Assembly (NCBI RefSeq): GCF_000710915.1
Contig: NZ_BAUA01000114.1
Coordinates: 37,279-101,278, forward strand
From: Nocardia brasiliensis IFM 10847
GTDB taxonomy: Bacteria > Actinomycetota > Actinomycetes > Mycobacteriales > Mycobacteriaceae
Length of the DNA stretch: 64,000 bases
Direction of reading: 5' to 3'
Of the stretch, positions 39,989 to 49,088 are shown in pieces. Under the pieces are notes generated by a model. That model made no database searches. It worked only from the letters and a program-made list of their open reading frames with translations, and had not been told where the DNA came from. Within the stretch, counting starts at the first letter, position 1, and each line of letters begins with the position of its first letter. The position numbers and the translations under genes were made by a program.

Positions 39989-40822
39989 TCAGCTCGCGAA
40001 AAAATCAAGCAGGATCTTGTTGACCGTTTCCGGCTGTTCCAGGTACCCGAAATGGCCCGCATCGGGGACTTCTTGGTAGCGCGCACCGGGAATCACCTCG
40101 GCAATCTCCCTGGACAGGTAGGGCGGGATCATCCGGTCGTCGGCGAAGCCGACCGACAGGCAGGGCACGGTGATCGCACGGTAGGCCTGCACCCGCTCGA
40201 AGTCGTGATCCATCCGGCGCTGGGCGCGGATGCCCGGCGTCACCGGGCCGCCGGTGAACTCGAACAGGTCGAGCCAGTCGCGGGCCGAATTCGGTTCGGC
40301 CATGGTCGCGGGCGAGAGGTTCATCACCGCGGTCACCGCGGCCTCGTACTTCGCCGGCAGCTTGACGCCACTGGCGTCGAGTTCGTGTTCGCCGAGCGAG
40401 AGGGTTTTCTGGAACTGGTCGAGCCGCCCGTGGCCGGCCATGAAGACGGCCTTGCGCACGAGTTCGGGCCGGGCCAACGCCAATTCCTGGGCCACCCGCG
40501 CGCCCATCGAGGTGCCGACGACCAGCGCCGGGCCCTCGTCGAGCAGCTCGATCAGCCCGGCGGTGTCGGCGACCAGCTGGTCGATCGTCATACCGTCGGC
40601 TGCCTCGTAGGAGGGTGCGATGCCGCGGTTGTCGAAGGTGCACACCCGGTAACCCGCGGCGACCAGCGCGGGCACCTGGTGCAGTTCCCACACCCGCCCG
40701 GGGCTGCCGGTGCCCATGATCATGACCACAAGCGGCCCCGACCCCTTGACATCGGTACCCCGCGCACGGTCACCTTTGACCTGGTAGTTGAGGGAAATTC
40801 CGTTCACCGTGGCCAGCGGCAT
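39989..40822 (-). CDS. alpha/beta hydrolase
   Basis: 277 residues. PLVVMIMGTGSPGRVWELHQ (oxyanion region), FDNRGIAPS, nucleophile Ser in VVGTSMGARVAQELA, and His in PDAGHFGYLEQPE. Full-length single-domain hydrolase. It could be a type II thioesterase-like or epoxide/ester hydrolase; location near the MbtH-like gene hints at secondary metabolism but proves nothing. Confidence 0.82.
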   Translation of the reverse strand: MPLATVNGISLNYQVKGDRARGTDVKGSGPLVVMIMGTGSPGRVWELHQVPALVAAGYRVCTFDNRGIAPSYEAADGMTIDQLVADTAGLIELLDEGPALVVGTSMGARVAQELALARPELVRKAVFMAGHGRLDQFQKTLSLGEHELDASGVKLPAKYEAAVTAVMNLSPATMAEPNSARDWLDLFEFTGGPVTPGIRAQRRMDHDFERVQAYRAITVPCLSVGFADDRMIPPYLSREIAEVIPGARYQEVPDAGHFGYLEQPETVNKILLDFFAS

Positions 40823-40988
40823 ATCGACCCTTTCGTGGAGTTGCTGCTGTCCCCCACGGTATAGGGGCGAGCGGGGGCGGCACACCCGGCCGGGGGCCGG
40901 TGTGACGCGGGTACCACCCGCTCCTGGCGGCGCCAGATACCATTGACTATTCGCACGTACGAGCGTAGTGAACCGGGAGGACTTGAAG

Positions 40989-41159
40989 ATGGCCGCGAAG
41001 GGCAGCGCGAACGACATCGCGGACGATGATCTGGAACCACTGGCCGACGAGACCGCACGACAGGCTCAGCGCGTGGTCGCCGCCTATGCGGAGGACGCCG
41101 ACGAGTGCCGGATGCTGTTGTCGATGCTCGGTATCGGCCCCAGCTCCCGGGTCGAATAA
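40989..41159 (+). CDS. 56-residue conserved actinobacterial protein
   Basis: Good ribosome site (GGGAGGAC, 8 bases before ATG). Acidic helical protein: DIADDDLEPLADETARQAQR, VVAAYAEDADECRMLLSMLG. Small proteins of this kind precede otsA in related genomes (remembered). Role unknown. Confidence 0.6.
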   Translation: MAAKGSANDIADDDLEPLADETARQAQRVVAAYAEDADECRMLLSMLGIGPSSRVE

Positions 41160-41240
41160 CCCGTTCTTACCTTCGACGCCAACGGCGACGTCGAGCTACC
41201 CAGATCCTGTGGGACCCAGCGACGCGCAAAGGATGCGTGA

Positions 41241-42803
41241 GTGGACCAGATGACTTCGTCCGACGGCTCCGAACCCGCCCTAGACACTTCCGCCGACAAC
41301 CCGCAATCCCCGGTCGGCCCCGCCGAATCCGGTTCGGGCTTCGTGGTGGTGGCCAATCGGCTCCCGGTCGACCTGGAACGGCTGCCGGACGGCACGAGCC
41401 GGTGGAAACGCAGCCCGGGCGGCCTGGTCACCGCGCTGGAACCGGTGTTGCGCAACAACAAGGGCGCGTGGGTCGGCTGGGCCGGGGTGCCGGACGCGGA
41501 TGTCGATCCGATCATCGAGGACGGCCTGGAACTGCATCCGGTGCCGCTGTCGGCGCAGGAGGTCGCCGACTACTACGAGGGCTTCTCCAACGGGACGCTG
41601 TGGCCGCTGTATCACGATGTGATCGTGCGACCGGTCTACGACCGCAAGTGGTGGGCCGCCTACGTCACGGTGAACCGGCGCTTCGCCGAGGCGACCGCGA
41701 AGGTGGCGGCGGAGGGCGCCACCGTCTGGGTGCAGGACTACCAGTTGCAACTGGTGCCCAAGATGCTGCGCATGCTGCGACCCGATCTGACCATCGGTTT
41801 CTTCCTGCACATCCCGTTCCCGCCGGTCGAGCTGTTCATGCAGATGCCGTGGCGTACCGAGATCGTGGAGGGTCTGCTCGGCGCCGACCTGATCGGCTTC
41901 CATCTCCCCGGCGGCGCGCAGAACTTCCTCTATCTGGCGCGCAGGCTGGCCGGTCAGCCGACTTCGCGCGGCACCGTCGGCGTCCGTTCCAAACTCGGCG
42001 TCGTGCAGGTCGGTTTCCGCACGGTGCGGGTGGGCGCGTTCCCGATCTCGATCTCCTCCGCCGAGCTCGACGAGCATTCGCGCCGCCGTTCGATTCGCGA
42101 GCGGGCCGCGAAAATCCGTGCGGAGCTGGGCAATCCGAAGACCATCCTGCTCGGTGTCGACCGGCTGGACTACACCAAGGGCATCGATATCCGGCTCAAC
42201 GCGCTGGAGGAGCTGCTGCTCGAGCAGCGGATCGATCCGGCGGAGACGGTCATGGTGCAGCTGGCCACGCCGAGCCGGGAGCGGGTGGAGAGCTACATCC
42301 AGATGCGCGGCGACATCGAGCGCCAGGTCGGCCGGATCAACGGCGAGTTCGCCCGGGTCGGTTACCCGGTGGTGCACTACCTGCACCGTCCGATCCCGCG
42401 TGACGAGCTGATCGCCTTCTTCGTCGCCGCCGACGTCATGCTGGTGACGCCGCTGCGCGACGGCATGAACCTGGTCGCCAAGGAGTACGTCGCCTGTCAC
42501 AGCGGGCTCAACGGCGCCCTGGTGCTGAGCGAGTTCACCGGCGCGGCAGCGGAATTGCGCCAGGCCTACCTGTGCAACCCGCACGACCTGGACAGCGTGA
42601 AGGACGCGATCGTCTCCGCGATCGAGGACGACCGCGACACCAAGCGCCGCCGGATGCGTTCGCTGCGCCGTCAGGTGCTCGCCCACGACGTGGACCGCTG
42701 GGCCCGCGCCTTCCTCGAGGCCCTGGCCCAGGATCAGGTCGCGGGCAGCGCCCTGCTCTCCGACGACGACGTCTACCCGGAGGAACGTCAACCCACCCGC
42801 TGA
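41241..42803 (+). CDS. otsA: trehalose-6-phosphate synthase
   Basis: 520 residues. GT20 landmarks: VVVANRLPVDLER, VWVQDYQLQLVPKMLR, FFLHIPFPPVELF, GVDRLDYTKGIDIRL, and the sugar-nucleotide site LRDGMNLVAKEYVAC. Makes trehalose-6-phosphate from UDP- or ADP-glucose and glucose-6-phosphate. Trehalose feeds osmoprotection and mycolate transfer. GTG at 41241 or ATG at 41250 may be the start. Confidence 0.95.
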   Translation: MDQMTSSDGSEPALDTSADNPQSPVGPAESGSGFVVVANRLPVDLERLPDGTSRWKRSPGGLVTALEPVLRNNKGAWVGWAGVPDADVDPIIEDGLELHPVPLSAQEVADYYEGFSNGTLWPLYHDVIVRPVYDRKWWAAYVTVNRRFAEATAKVAAEGATVWVQDYQLQLVPKMLRMLRPDLTIGFFLHIPFPPVELFMQMPWRTEIVEGLLGADLIGFHLPGGAQNFLYLARRLAGQPTSRGTVGVRSKLGVVQVGFRTVRVGAFPISISSAELDEHSRRRSIRERAAKIRAELGNPKTILLGVDRLDYTKGIDIRLNALEELLLEQRIDPAETVMVQLATPSRERVESYIQMRGDIERQVGRINGEFARVGYPVVHYLHRPIPRDELIAFFVAADVMLVTPLRDGMNLVAKEYVACHSGLNGALVLSEFTGAAAELRQAYLCNPHDLDSVKDAIVSAIEDDRDTKRRRMRSLRRQVLAHDVDRWARAFLEALAQDQVAGSALLSDDDVYPEERQPTR

Positions 42804-42863
42804 GTTCCGTTCACAGGAATCACCCAGGTTTGGTCCAGCGACTTCGCAGGAGGATGACGGACC

Positions 42864-43610
42864 ATGAAGCCCATGAGTGGTGCGCCTGTGGAGCAGGCAC
42901 CCGAGGCGCGGGTGCTGGTGGTGGACGACGAGCCGATGATCGTCGAGCTGCTCGCGGTGAGCCTGCGCTACCAGGGCTTCGAGGTGGACACCGCGGCCGA
43001 TGGCGCGCAGGCGCTGGACAAGGCGCGCACCTTCCGACCGCAGGCGCTGATCGTCGACGTGATGATGCCGGGCATGGACGGGTTCGGCCTGTTGCGCAGG
43101 CTGCGCGCCGACGGCGTCGACTCCCCCGTGCTGTTCCTGACCGCGCGCGACGAGATGCAGGACAAGATCACCGGGCTCACCCTGGGCGCCGACGACTACG
43201 TCACCAAGCCGTTCAGCCTGGAGGAAGTGGTCGCGCGGCTGCGGGTGATCCTGCGCCGGGCCGGGCACACCGCGCCGCAGCGGGAGAATTCGCGGCTCCG
43301 GTTCGAGGACATCGAGTTGGACGACGACACGCACGAGGTCTGGAAGGCGGGCGAGCCGGTCGCGCTGTCGCCCACCGAATTCACGCTGCTGCGCTATTTC
43401 ATGGTCAACGCGGGCACCGTGCTGAGCAAGCCGCGCATCCTGGATCACGTGTGGCGCTACGACTTCGGCGGTGAGGTCGGCGTGGTCGAGACCTACGTGT
43501 CGTACCTGCGCAAGAAGGTCGACACCGGTTCCGAGCGACTCATTCACACCCTGCGTGGCGTCGGCTACGTGATGCGCGCACCGAGCCGCAGCCGGTCGGC
43601 CGGGAAATGA
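42864..43610 (+). CDS. OmpR-family response regulator
   Basis: 248 residues. Receiver with DDE at 21-23, phospho-acceptor Asp65 (LIVDVMMPGMDG) and Lys in DDYVTKPFSLEEV. C-terminal OmpR winged helix (LSPTEFTLLRYFMVNAG, GVVETYVSYLRKKVD). Strongest resemblance is to TrcR-type actinobacterial regulators. Overlaps its kinase gene by 4 bases. Confidence 0.92.
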   Translation: MKPMSGAPVEQAPEARVLVVDDEPMIVELLAVSLRYQGFEVDTAADGAQALDKARTFRPQALIVDVMMPGMDGFGLLRRLRADGVDSPVLFLTARDEMQDKITGLTLGADDYVTKPFSLEEVVARLRVILRRAGHTAPQRENSRLRFEDIELDDDTHEVWKAGEPVALSPTEFTLLRYFMVNAGTVLSKPRILDHVWRYDFGGEVGVVETYVSYLRKKVDTGSERLIHTLRGVGYVMRAPSRSRSAGK

Positions 43611-45073
43611 GCCCGGGGCGGATCGGAAGGATTCGCGCCAAGGCCACCGCCGCACTCTCGGCGGTCCCGTTGCGGGTGACCTTGATGGTGGTGCTGGTGC
43701 TCACCGCCGGGCTCGGCCTGCTCATCTCGGGCACGGTGGTCACCTCCGGGCTCGAGCAGTCGCTGACCAACCGCACCGATCAGCAGTTACGGGAGGGCGT
43801 GATCGAATGGTCACGCCGGGCCCGAATGCCACCGCCGCCGGTGCTGCCACCGGACCCGCGGCACGCGCCGAGCCAGTTCTACGTGCATTCCACCAGCACG
43901 GACGGCCGTACGTTCTTCATCAAGGCCTTCGGTGTCGACGGCGAACCCGCGCTGCCGGAGAATCCGGCCACTGGACCGATCACCGTGGGTTCGGCGGGCG
44001 GTGCGCCGGTCCAGTGGCGCGCGCTGACGCTACGCGCCCCGGACGGCACCACGACCGTGGCGCTGCCGCTCACCCAGAACAACGACACCGTGCATCGGCT
44101 GGTGGTGCTGCAACTGGTCGTCGGGCTGACGGTGCTGGCCGCGCTGGCACTGGTCGCGTACTTCGTCATCCGGCGCAGCCTGCGCCCGCTGCGCCGGGTC
44201 GAGAGCACCGCGGCCGCCATCGCCCGCGGTGACCTGTATCGCCGAGTTCCGGTGCGCGGCACCAACACCGAGGTCGACAGCCTGTCCCGGTCGCTGAACG
44301 GCATGCTCGCGCAGATCCAGCAGGCCTTCGCCAAGACCGAGGCCTCCGAGGCGGCCGCCCGGCACTCCGAGGCGAAGATGCGCCAGTTCATCGCCGACGC
44401 CAGTCACGAATTGCGCACCCCGCTCACCACCATTCGCGGTTTCGCCGAGCTGTACCGGCAAGGCGCGACCGGCGAGCCCGATCTGTTCATGGACCGCATC
44501 GAACGGGAGTCCCAGCGGATGGGCATCCTGGTCGAAGACCTGCTGATGCTGGCCAGACTGGACGCCCAACGTCCGCTGGAACAGGGAGTGGTGGATCTGC
44601 TCGCGGTGGCCAGCGACGCCGTGCACGGCGCCCGCGCCTTGGCCGCGGCGGCCGATCCGGCGGGCCCGCGGCGGCGCATCGAACTCGAAATACAGTCCGG
44701 CGAGGGCACTCTGGAGATCGTCGGCGACGAGACCCGGCTCCGTCAGGTGCTGACCAACCTGCTCAACAACGCGCTCACGCACACGCCGGCGGAAGCGGCC
44801 GTCGCGGTCCGGCTCACTCCGACCGCCGACGACATCGTGCTGGAGGTCGCCGATACCGGCCCCGGCCTGCCACCCGAAGAGGCCGAGCACATCTTCGAAC
44901 GCTTCTACCGCACCGACGGCTCGCGCACCCGCAGCAGCGGCGGCACCGGACTGGGCCTGTCCATCGTCCAGGCGCTGGTCACCGCGCACGGCGGCACGGT
45001 GCGCGTGCAGAGCGCCGAGGGCATCGGCACCACCTTCACGGTCCGGCTGCCGCGCGGACTCAGACCGGCGTGA
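43607..45073 (+). CDS. sensor histidine kinase
   Basis: 488 residues. Two membrane helices (about 22-45 and 165-188) enclose an extracytoplasmic domain of about 120 residues; a HAMP domain follows. Phospho-acceptor His267 in FIADASHELRTPLTT; HATPase boxes NLLNNALTHTP, VADTGPGLPPEEAEH, GGTGLGLSIVQ. TrcS-like partner of the upstream regulator. The 3' end overlaps the convergent mam4B by 14 bases. Confidence 0.92.
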   Translation: MSPGRIGRIRAKATAALSAVPLRVTLMVVLVLTAGLGLLISGTVVTSGLEQSLTNRTDQQLREGVIEWSRRARMPPPPVLPPDPRHAPSQFYVHSTSTDGRTFFIKAFGVDGEPALPENPATGPITVGSAGGAPVQWRALTLRAPDGTTTVALPLTQNNDTVHRLVVLQLVVGLTVLAALALVAYFVIRRSLRPLRRVESTAAAIARGDLYRRVPVRGTNTEVDSLSRSLNGMLAQIQQAFAKTEASEAAARHSEAKMRQFIADASHELRTPLTTIRGFAELYRQGATGEPDLFMDRIERESQRMGILVEDLLMLARLDAQRPLEQGVVDLLAVASDAVHGARALAAAADPAGPRRRIELEIQSGEGTLEIVGDETRLRQVLTNLLNNALTHTPAEAAVAVRLTPTADDIVLEVADTGPGLPPEEAEHIFERFYRTDGSRTRSSGGTGLGLSIVQALVTAHGGTVRVQSAEGIGTTFTVRLPRGLRPA

Positions 45074-45545
45074 CCTGGTCGACCAGCCAACGGTCGCCGT
45101 CCTTGCGCACCGTCGCCTTGACCCGGCTGCCGGTGGTGGTGCCCTGCGGGGAATCCTTGCTGGTGGTCACCTGATTGAGGAACATCAGCACGACCACCTC
45201 GGACTTGTCCGCGGACACGATGCCCGCCGCCTGGGTGGTGGCGTGCACCGTGAGCTGCTTCTCCTTCGCGCCGGGCGCGATCGCCTGGGTGATCAGCTTC
45301 AGATAGTCGTCGCGGAACTTCGGCGACAGGTTGTCGGCCGCCTTGGGCAGTTCCTTGTCCACCGTTTGATAGTCGTAGGTGAACATCGCCGACACCGATC
45401 GATCGGCCGCGGCGACCGCGTCCTTGCGGGCCTGCTCCGCCCGATCGTCGTTCCAGATCCGGAATCCGTTGACGCCGAGCACGATCAGTGCCGCCACGGC
45501 GACCACACTCGCGCCCGCCAACAAAATCTTGCTGCGCATTGTCAT
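45060..45545 (-). CDS. mam4B: Mce-associated membrane protein (Mam4B-like)
   Basis: 161 residues. One N-terminal membrane helix (ILLAGASVVAVAALIVLGVN) and an extracytoplasmic NTF2-like domain with SVSAMFTYDYQTVDKELPKA. It is the last gene of the mce4 operon, as in M. tuberculosis (Rv3492c). Mam proteins help stabilise Mce complexes. Confidence 0.85.
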   Translation of the reverse strand: MTMRSKILLAGASVVAVAALIVLGVNGFRIWNDDRAEQARKDAVAAADRSVSAMFTYDYQTVDKELPKAADNLSPKFRDDYLKLITQAIAPGAKEKQLTVHATTQAAGIVSADKSEVVVLMFLNQVTTSKDSPQGTTTGSRVKATVRKDGDRWLVDQVTPV

Positions 45546-46429
45546 CCGACGAACTCCACCTTGGATGCGGTCAACCCGGCGTCGCCCCGGCTCACGGTGA
45601 TCCGGAAACGGTAGAGCCGCGTCTGCGGGCCCTCCTGGCCCGCGTTGGTCAGGGTTTGTTTGACCGCCACCAGCACCTGCGCCGAGTCCACGTCGTCGCT
45701 TTCCAGTGCCGCCTCGACGACCTCGCCGTTGGAGACGATCTTGGCCTGCTGCACGACATTCAGGAACGGATCGACCCGCCCGTCGAACTCGCTCTTGAAC
45801 TGGCCCGAGGCCACCGCGAGGATCCGATCGATGTCCTGCTTGGCCGAATCGGCGCGAATGGTGGTCAGATTCAGGGCGGCCTGCCTGGCGGTCTGCACGA
45901 ATTCGGTGCGCCGCTCGTCGCGTGCGTCGATCGATCGAGCTTTGACCACCGACAGTCCCGCGCCGATCACCAACGCGAGCACCAGCAGCGCCGCGGCCGC
46001 GAAGGCGAGGATGCGCCCGACGCCGAGGGGGGACCTCGCCCCGGTGGCGTCGACCGGCGTCGCATCGGGCTCGACTCCGCTCGTCTTCGGCGCTGTGCGG
46101 CGTTCGTCGGATCCGACGTTCGCGGCCTTACCGAGGTCGACGGCCTCGACACTCGTCGCCGCGCCGAGGTCGGCGGCCGCCTTGCCGAGATCGACAGTTC
46201 CGGCGTCTGCGACCGCGCCGGAATCCACGGCGTCGACCGGGGTGGGCGCGGGGGCGGTATCGGAGGACGCCGCACGCACCGATGGTCCGGCGGCACCGGC
46301 CTTCGGCGCTTTCGTCTGTTCGGCCGGTATCGATGTCACACCGGGTGCCGCCGACTCGTCTGCCGGTGGCCCCACCGAGCGCACGGCACGTCGCCGCGTG
46401 CGCCGCTGATCTGCGTTGATATCGCTCAT
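45542..46429 (-). CDS. mam4A: Mce-associated membrane protein (Mam4A-like)
   Basis: 295 residues. A long disordered Ala/Asp/Thr-rich cytoplasmic N-terminus with repeated DLGKAA units (TVDLGKAAADLGAATSVEAV then DLGKAANVG), one membrane helix (ILAFAAAALLVLALVIGAGL), and a Mam domain (DARDERRTEFVQTARQAALN). The extended N-terminus is longer than in typical family members. Coupled to mce4F by ATGA. Confidence 0.85.
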   Translation of the reverse strand: MSDINADQRRTRRRAVRSVGPPADESAAPGVTSIPAEQTKAPKAGAAGPSVRAASSDTAPAPTPVDAVDSGAVADAGTVDLGKAAADLGAATSVEAVDLGKAANVGSDERRTAPKTSGVEPDATPVDATGARSPLGVGRILAFAAAALLVLALVIGAGLSVVKARSIDARDERRTEFVQTARQAALNLTTIRADSAKQDIDRILAVASGQFKSEFDGRVDPFLNVVQQAKIVSNGEVVEAALESDDVDSAQVLVAVKQTLTNAGQEGPQTRLYRFRITVSRGDAGLTASKVEFVG

Positions 46430-47853
46430 CGTTGCTGCTCCTCGAGCATCGCCTGCCAGCTCGACGGTACCGTGCCCGAACCGCTCGGTCCGATATCGCC
46501 CTGTCGGTACGTGCGTCCGTCCGGACCGATGTACTGACCGGTGGACGGGTCGTAGGATCGCGCGGCCGCCGGTGTCCCGGTGCCGTACGCGGCGGGTGCG
46601 GTCTGCGCCGGAACCTCCGCGGGCGGCGCTGCCGCGGGCGCCACGGGCTGTACGGGACCGAACGGCGGGTTGTTGCCTTCCGGAACATAACCGGTGCGGC
46701 ACAGTTCGGGCGTCGGCGCGCGACGACCGGGGAATTCCGCGCACGGCGTATTGCGGATACCGCGCACCTGGATCGGCGAGTCCTGCGGCACCTTGCAATA
46801 CAGGCCCGGCGGTGAGGGCAGCGAATCGAGTTCGCTCGGCGAGCGCCATTGGTCGGTGGGCAGAAATCCGGTGGTACACGCGGGCGGATCGTTGACCACG
46901 GTCCCGAAGTCGACCATGGCGCCGTACTCCGCGGGTCCGCGGATGACCGTCCGCAGCGCCGCGATCAGCGGCGGGAACACCACCAGAAGTTGTTCCAGCC
47001 CAGCGTGATACGTCACGCCGACCTGCCCGGTGCTGACCAGGTTGTTCAGCAGCAGCGGCAGGGTCGGTCGCAGGGATTCGAACTGCGCGTTCACCCGCTG
47101 CATCGCCGAGGGGCCCTCGTGCAGCACGTTGCGCAGCGAAACATCGTGCGCGCGCAGCTGATCGGTCACCGTGGCCAGGTCACTGGTCCACGACCGGATC
47201 GCGGCGTCGGACCGGATCTGGGTGTCCAGCAACGGTCCGATCTGATCGAGCAGCTTCTTCGTCGGTTCCGCGTTGTTCTGTGCCTCCTGCACCAGCAGCG
47301 ATGCCGAATCGATGAACCGTTGCAGATCCGGGCCCGCCCCGTTGAACGCCTTGAACGCCTCGTCGATCACCTGTCGCAGCCGGGTGTCGGCCACGCTCGA
47401 CAGCAATCGATCGGACTGGTCAAGCAACGTGCCCACATCCTGCGGCAACTTGGTGCGCCCCACCGGAATCACCGAGCCGTCGGCCAGGTTGCCGCCGACC
47501 GGACGCTCGGCGGGAATCAGGTCGACGTACTGCTCACCGACCGCCGAAACGCTGCGCACCCAGGCGTTGACGTCCGCCGGGACCTTGTAATCGCTGTCGA
47601 TGGACAGGTGCGCTTCGACACCGGTCGTGGTCAGCCGGACATCCTGCACCACACCGACATTCGTGCCGCGATAGGCGACATTCGCGGTGGGATAGAGACC
47701 ACCGGTGGCGGCCAGCTGCACGGTGACGTCATAGCGCCCGATGCCCAGCATCGCGGGCACCTTCACATACACCCCGCCCATCACCACCAGGCCGATCACC
47801 GTCAAGATGGCGAAGATCGCGAGCTGCGTGCGGACGAATCTGGTCAGCGTCAT
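46426..47853 (-). CDS. mce4F: Mce4F
   Basis: 475 residues. N-terminal membrane helix (LAIFAILTVIGLVVMGGVYV), MlaD/MCE domain (VQLAATGGLYPTANVAYRGT), helical middle, and a Pro/Ala-rich C-terminus with TPAAARSYDPSTGQYIGPDG. Last of the six Mce subunits that form the periplasmic part of the cholesterol importer. Confidence 0.92.
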   Translation of the reverse strand: MTLTRFVRTQLAIFAILTVIGLVVMGGVYVKVPAMLGIGRYDVTVQLAATGGLYPTANVAYRGTNVGVVQDVRLTTTGVEAHLSIDSDYKVPADVNAWVRSVSAVGEQYVDLIPAERPVGGNLADGSVIPVGRTKLPQDVGTLLDQSDRLLSSVADTRLRQVIDEAFKAFNGAGPDLQRFIDSASLLVQEAQNNAEPTKKLLDQIGPLLDTQIRSDAAIRSWTSDLATVTDQLRAHDVSLRNVLHEGPSAMQRVNAQFESLRPTLPLLLNNLVSTGQVGVTYHAGLEQLLVVFPPLIAALRTVIRGPAEYGAMVDFGTVVNDPPACTTGFLPTDQWRSPSELDSLPSPPGLYCKVPQDSPIQVRGIRNTPCAEFPGRRAPTPELCRTGYVPEGNNPPFGPVQPVAPAAAPPAEVPAQTAPAAYGTGTPAAARSYDPSTGQYIGPDGRTYRQGDIGPSGSGTVPSSWQAMLEEQQR

Positions 47854-49088
47854 CGGCCCGGGCCCCCTTGTGGCGCAGTGTTTCCCGGCAACGGCACGGT
47901 CAGGCCCGGAATCGCGGGCAGGCCGGGGATGGGCGGCAGGCCGGGCAGCGCGGGCGCGGGCTGCCCGTCGGCAGGCGGCGGCAGCAGCGGTCCGGTCGCC
48001 GGATTGCCTGCCTGCGTAGCGGTATCCGGGGCGAAGCCGCCGACCACGCCTTCGACACCGCCGAAGCGGCCGCCGAGCGGCGTGCCGATCAACCAGTTGT
48101 TGTCCAACCGCTTGCCGGTGAGGTCGACCGTGATGAACAAGTTCAAGTAGTCACCCTTGATCGCCTTGTCCAGGTTTTTCATCGGGAACGGGAAGGTCGG
48201 GACGATCTTCAGCGCCTCGACCAGGTTCATCCCGGTATCGGCCAGCGTCTGCAGCACCGGTGCCAGACTGCGCAGGTTCGCCTTCAGGTTCTCCCCGCTG
48301 GTGGTGACGATCCGGTCGGTGACGTCACTGAGGTCGCCGAGCGCGCTGATCGCCGCGGTGATGTTCGCGCTGCGGTCGGCGAGCACGGTGAGCGCGGGAT
48401 GGATCCGCTCGATCGCCCTGGCGACCACGTCGCGCTGCTGGGCGAATTGCCCACCGAGCCGGTCGAGTCCGCTCATCGCCGCGATGATGTCGTTGCGCTG
48501 CTTGTCCAGTCCCGTGGTCAGCGTCTCGAGCTGAGGTAGCAGGTCACGGATGTCGTTCTCGCGCCCGGTCAACGCCGAATTCAATTCGCGGGTGATCGTT
48601 TCCAGCTGCGAGATACCGCCGCCGTTGAGCACCACCGACAGCGAGGACAGCACCTGCTCCGTCGTCGGGTAGGCGCCCGCTCGCTCCAGCGGAATCACGT
48701 CTCCGCCCTTCAACTGCCCCTGCGCGGCGGTATCGGTGGGGGCGGCGAGCTCGATGTGATTGCTGCCGAGCAAGCTGGTCTGCCCGATCTTGGCGACGGC
48801 ATTGGCCGGCAGGTGCACGTTCGGGTTCAGCGAGACGGTGACCAGCGCGTGCCAGCCCTCCACCTCGATATTCGATACCGTCCCGACCGTCACGTCGTCG
48901 ACCCGCACCGGTGAATTCCTGGTCAGCGTGGTCACATTCGGCATCTGGATGCGCACCTGATACGCGCCGTCCATCGTGCCCTCGGTGCCCGGCATCGGCA
49001 GCGAGTTCAGACCGTCCCACTCGCAACCCGAAACGCCGAGCAGCACAGCCAGACCGAGCACCATCGTCGTCATCCGGCGCGGCATCAT
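47850..49088 (-). CDS. mce4E: Mce4E lipoprotein
   Basis: 412 residues. Lipobox LGVSGC with Cys22 marks it as the lipoprotein subunit, the usual E position. MCE domain: YQVRIQMPNVTTLTRNSPVR. Pro-rich C-terminus (LPGLPPIPGLPAIPGLTVPL). Confidence 0.92.
   Translation of the reverse strand: MMPRRMTTMVLGLAVLLGVSGCEWDGLNSLPMPGTEGTMDGAYQVRIQMPNVTTLTRNSPVRVDDVTVGTVSNIEVEGWHALVTVSLNPNVHLPANAVAKIGQTSLLGSNHIELAAPTDTAAQGQLKGGDVIPLERAGAYPTTEQVLSSLSVVLNGGGISQLETITRELNSALTGRENDIRDLLPQLETLTTGLDKQRNDIIAAMSGLDRLGGQFAQQRDVVARAIERIHPALTVLADRSANITAAISALGDLSDVTDRIVTTSGENLKANLRSLAPVLQTLADTGMNLVEALKIVPTFPFPMKNLDKAIKGDYLNLFITVDLTGKRLDNNWLIGTPLGGRFGGVEGVVGGFAPDTATQAGNPATGPLLPPPADGQPAPALPGLPPIPGLPAIPGLTVPLPGNTAPQGGPGR

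Noticed and set aside
41280..43655. A 791-codon open frame on the minus strand
   Set aside because: Antisense to otsA and the response regulator gene, both of which have clear catalytic motifs. A GC-skew artefact.
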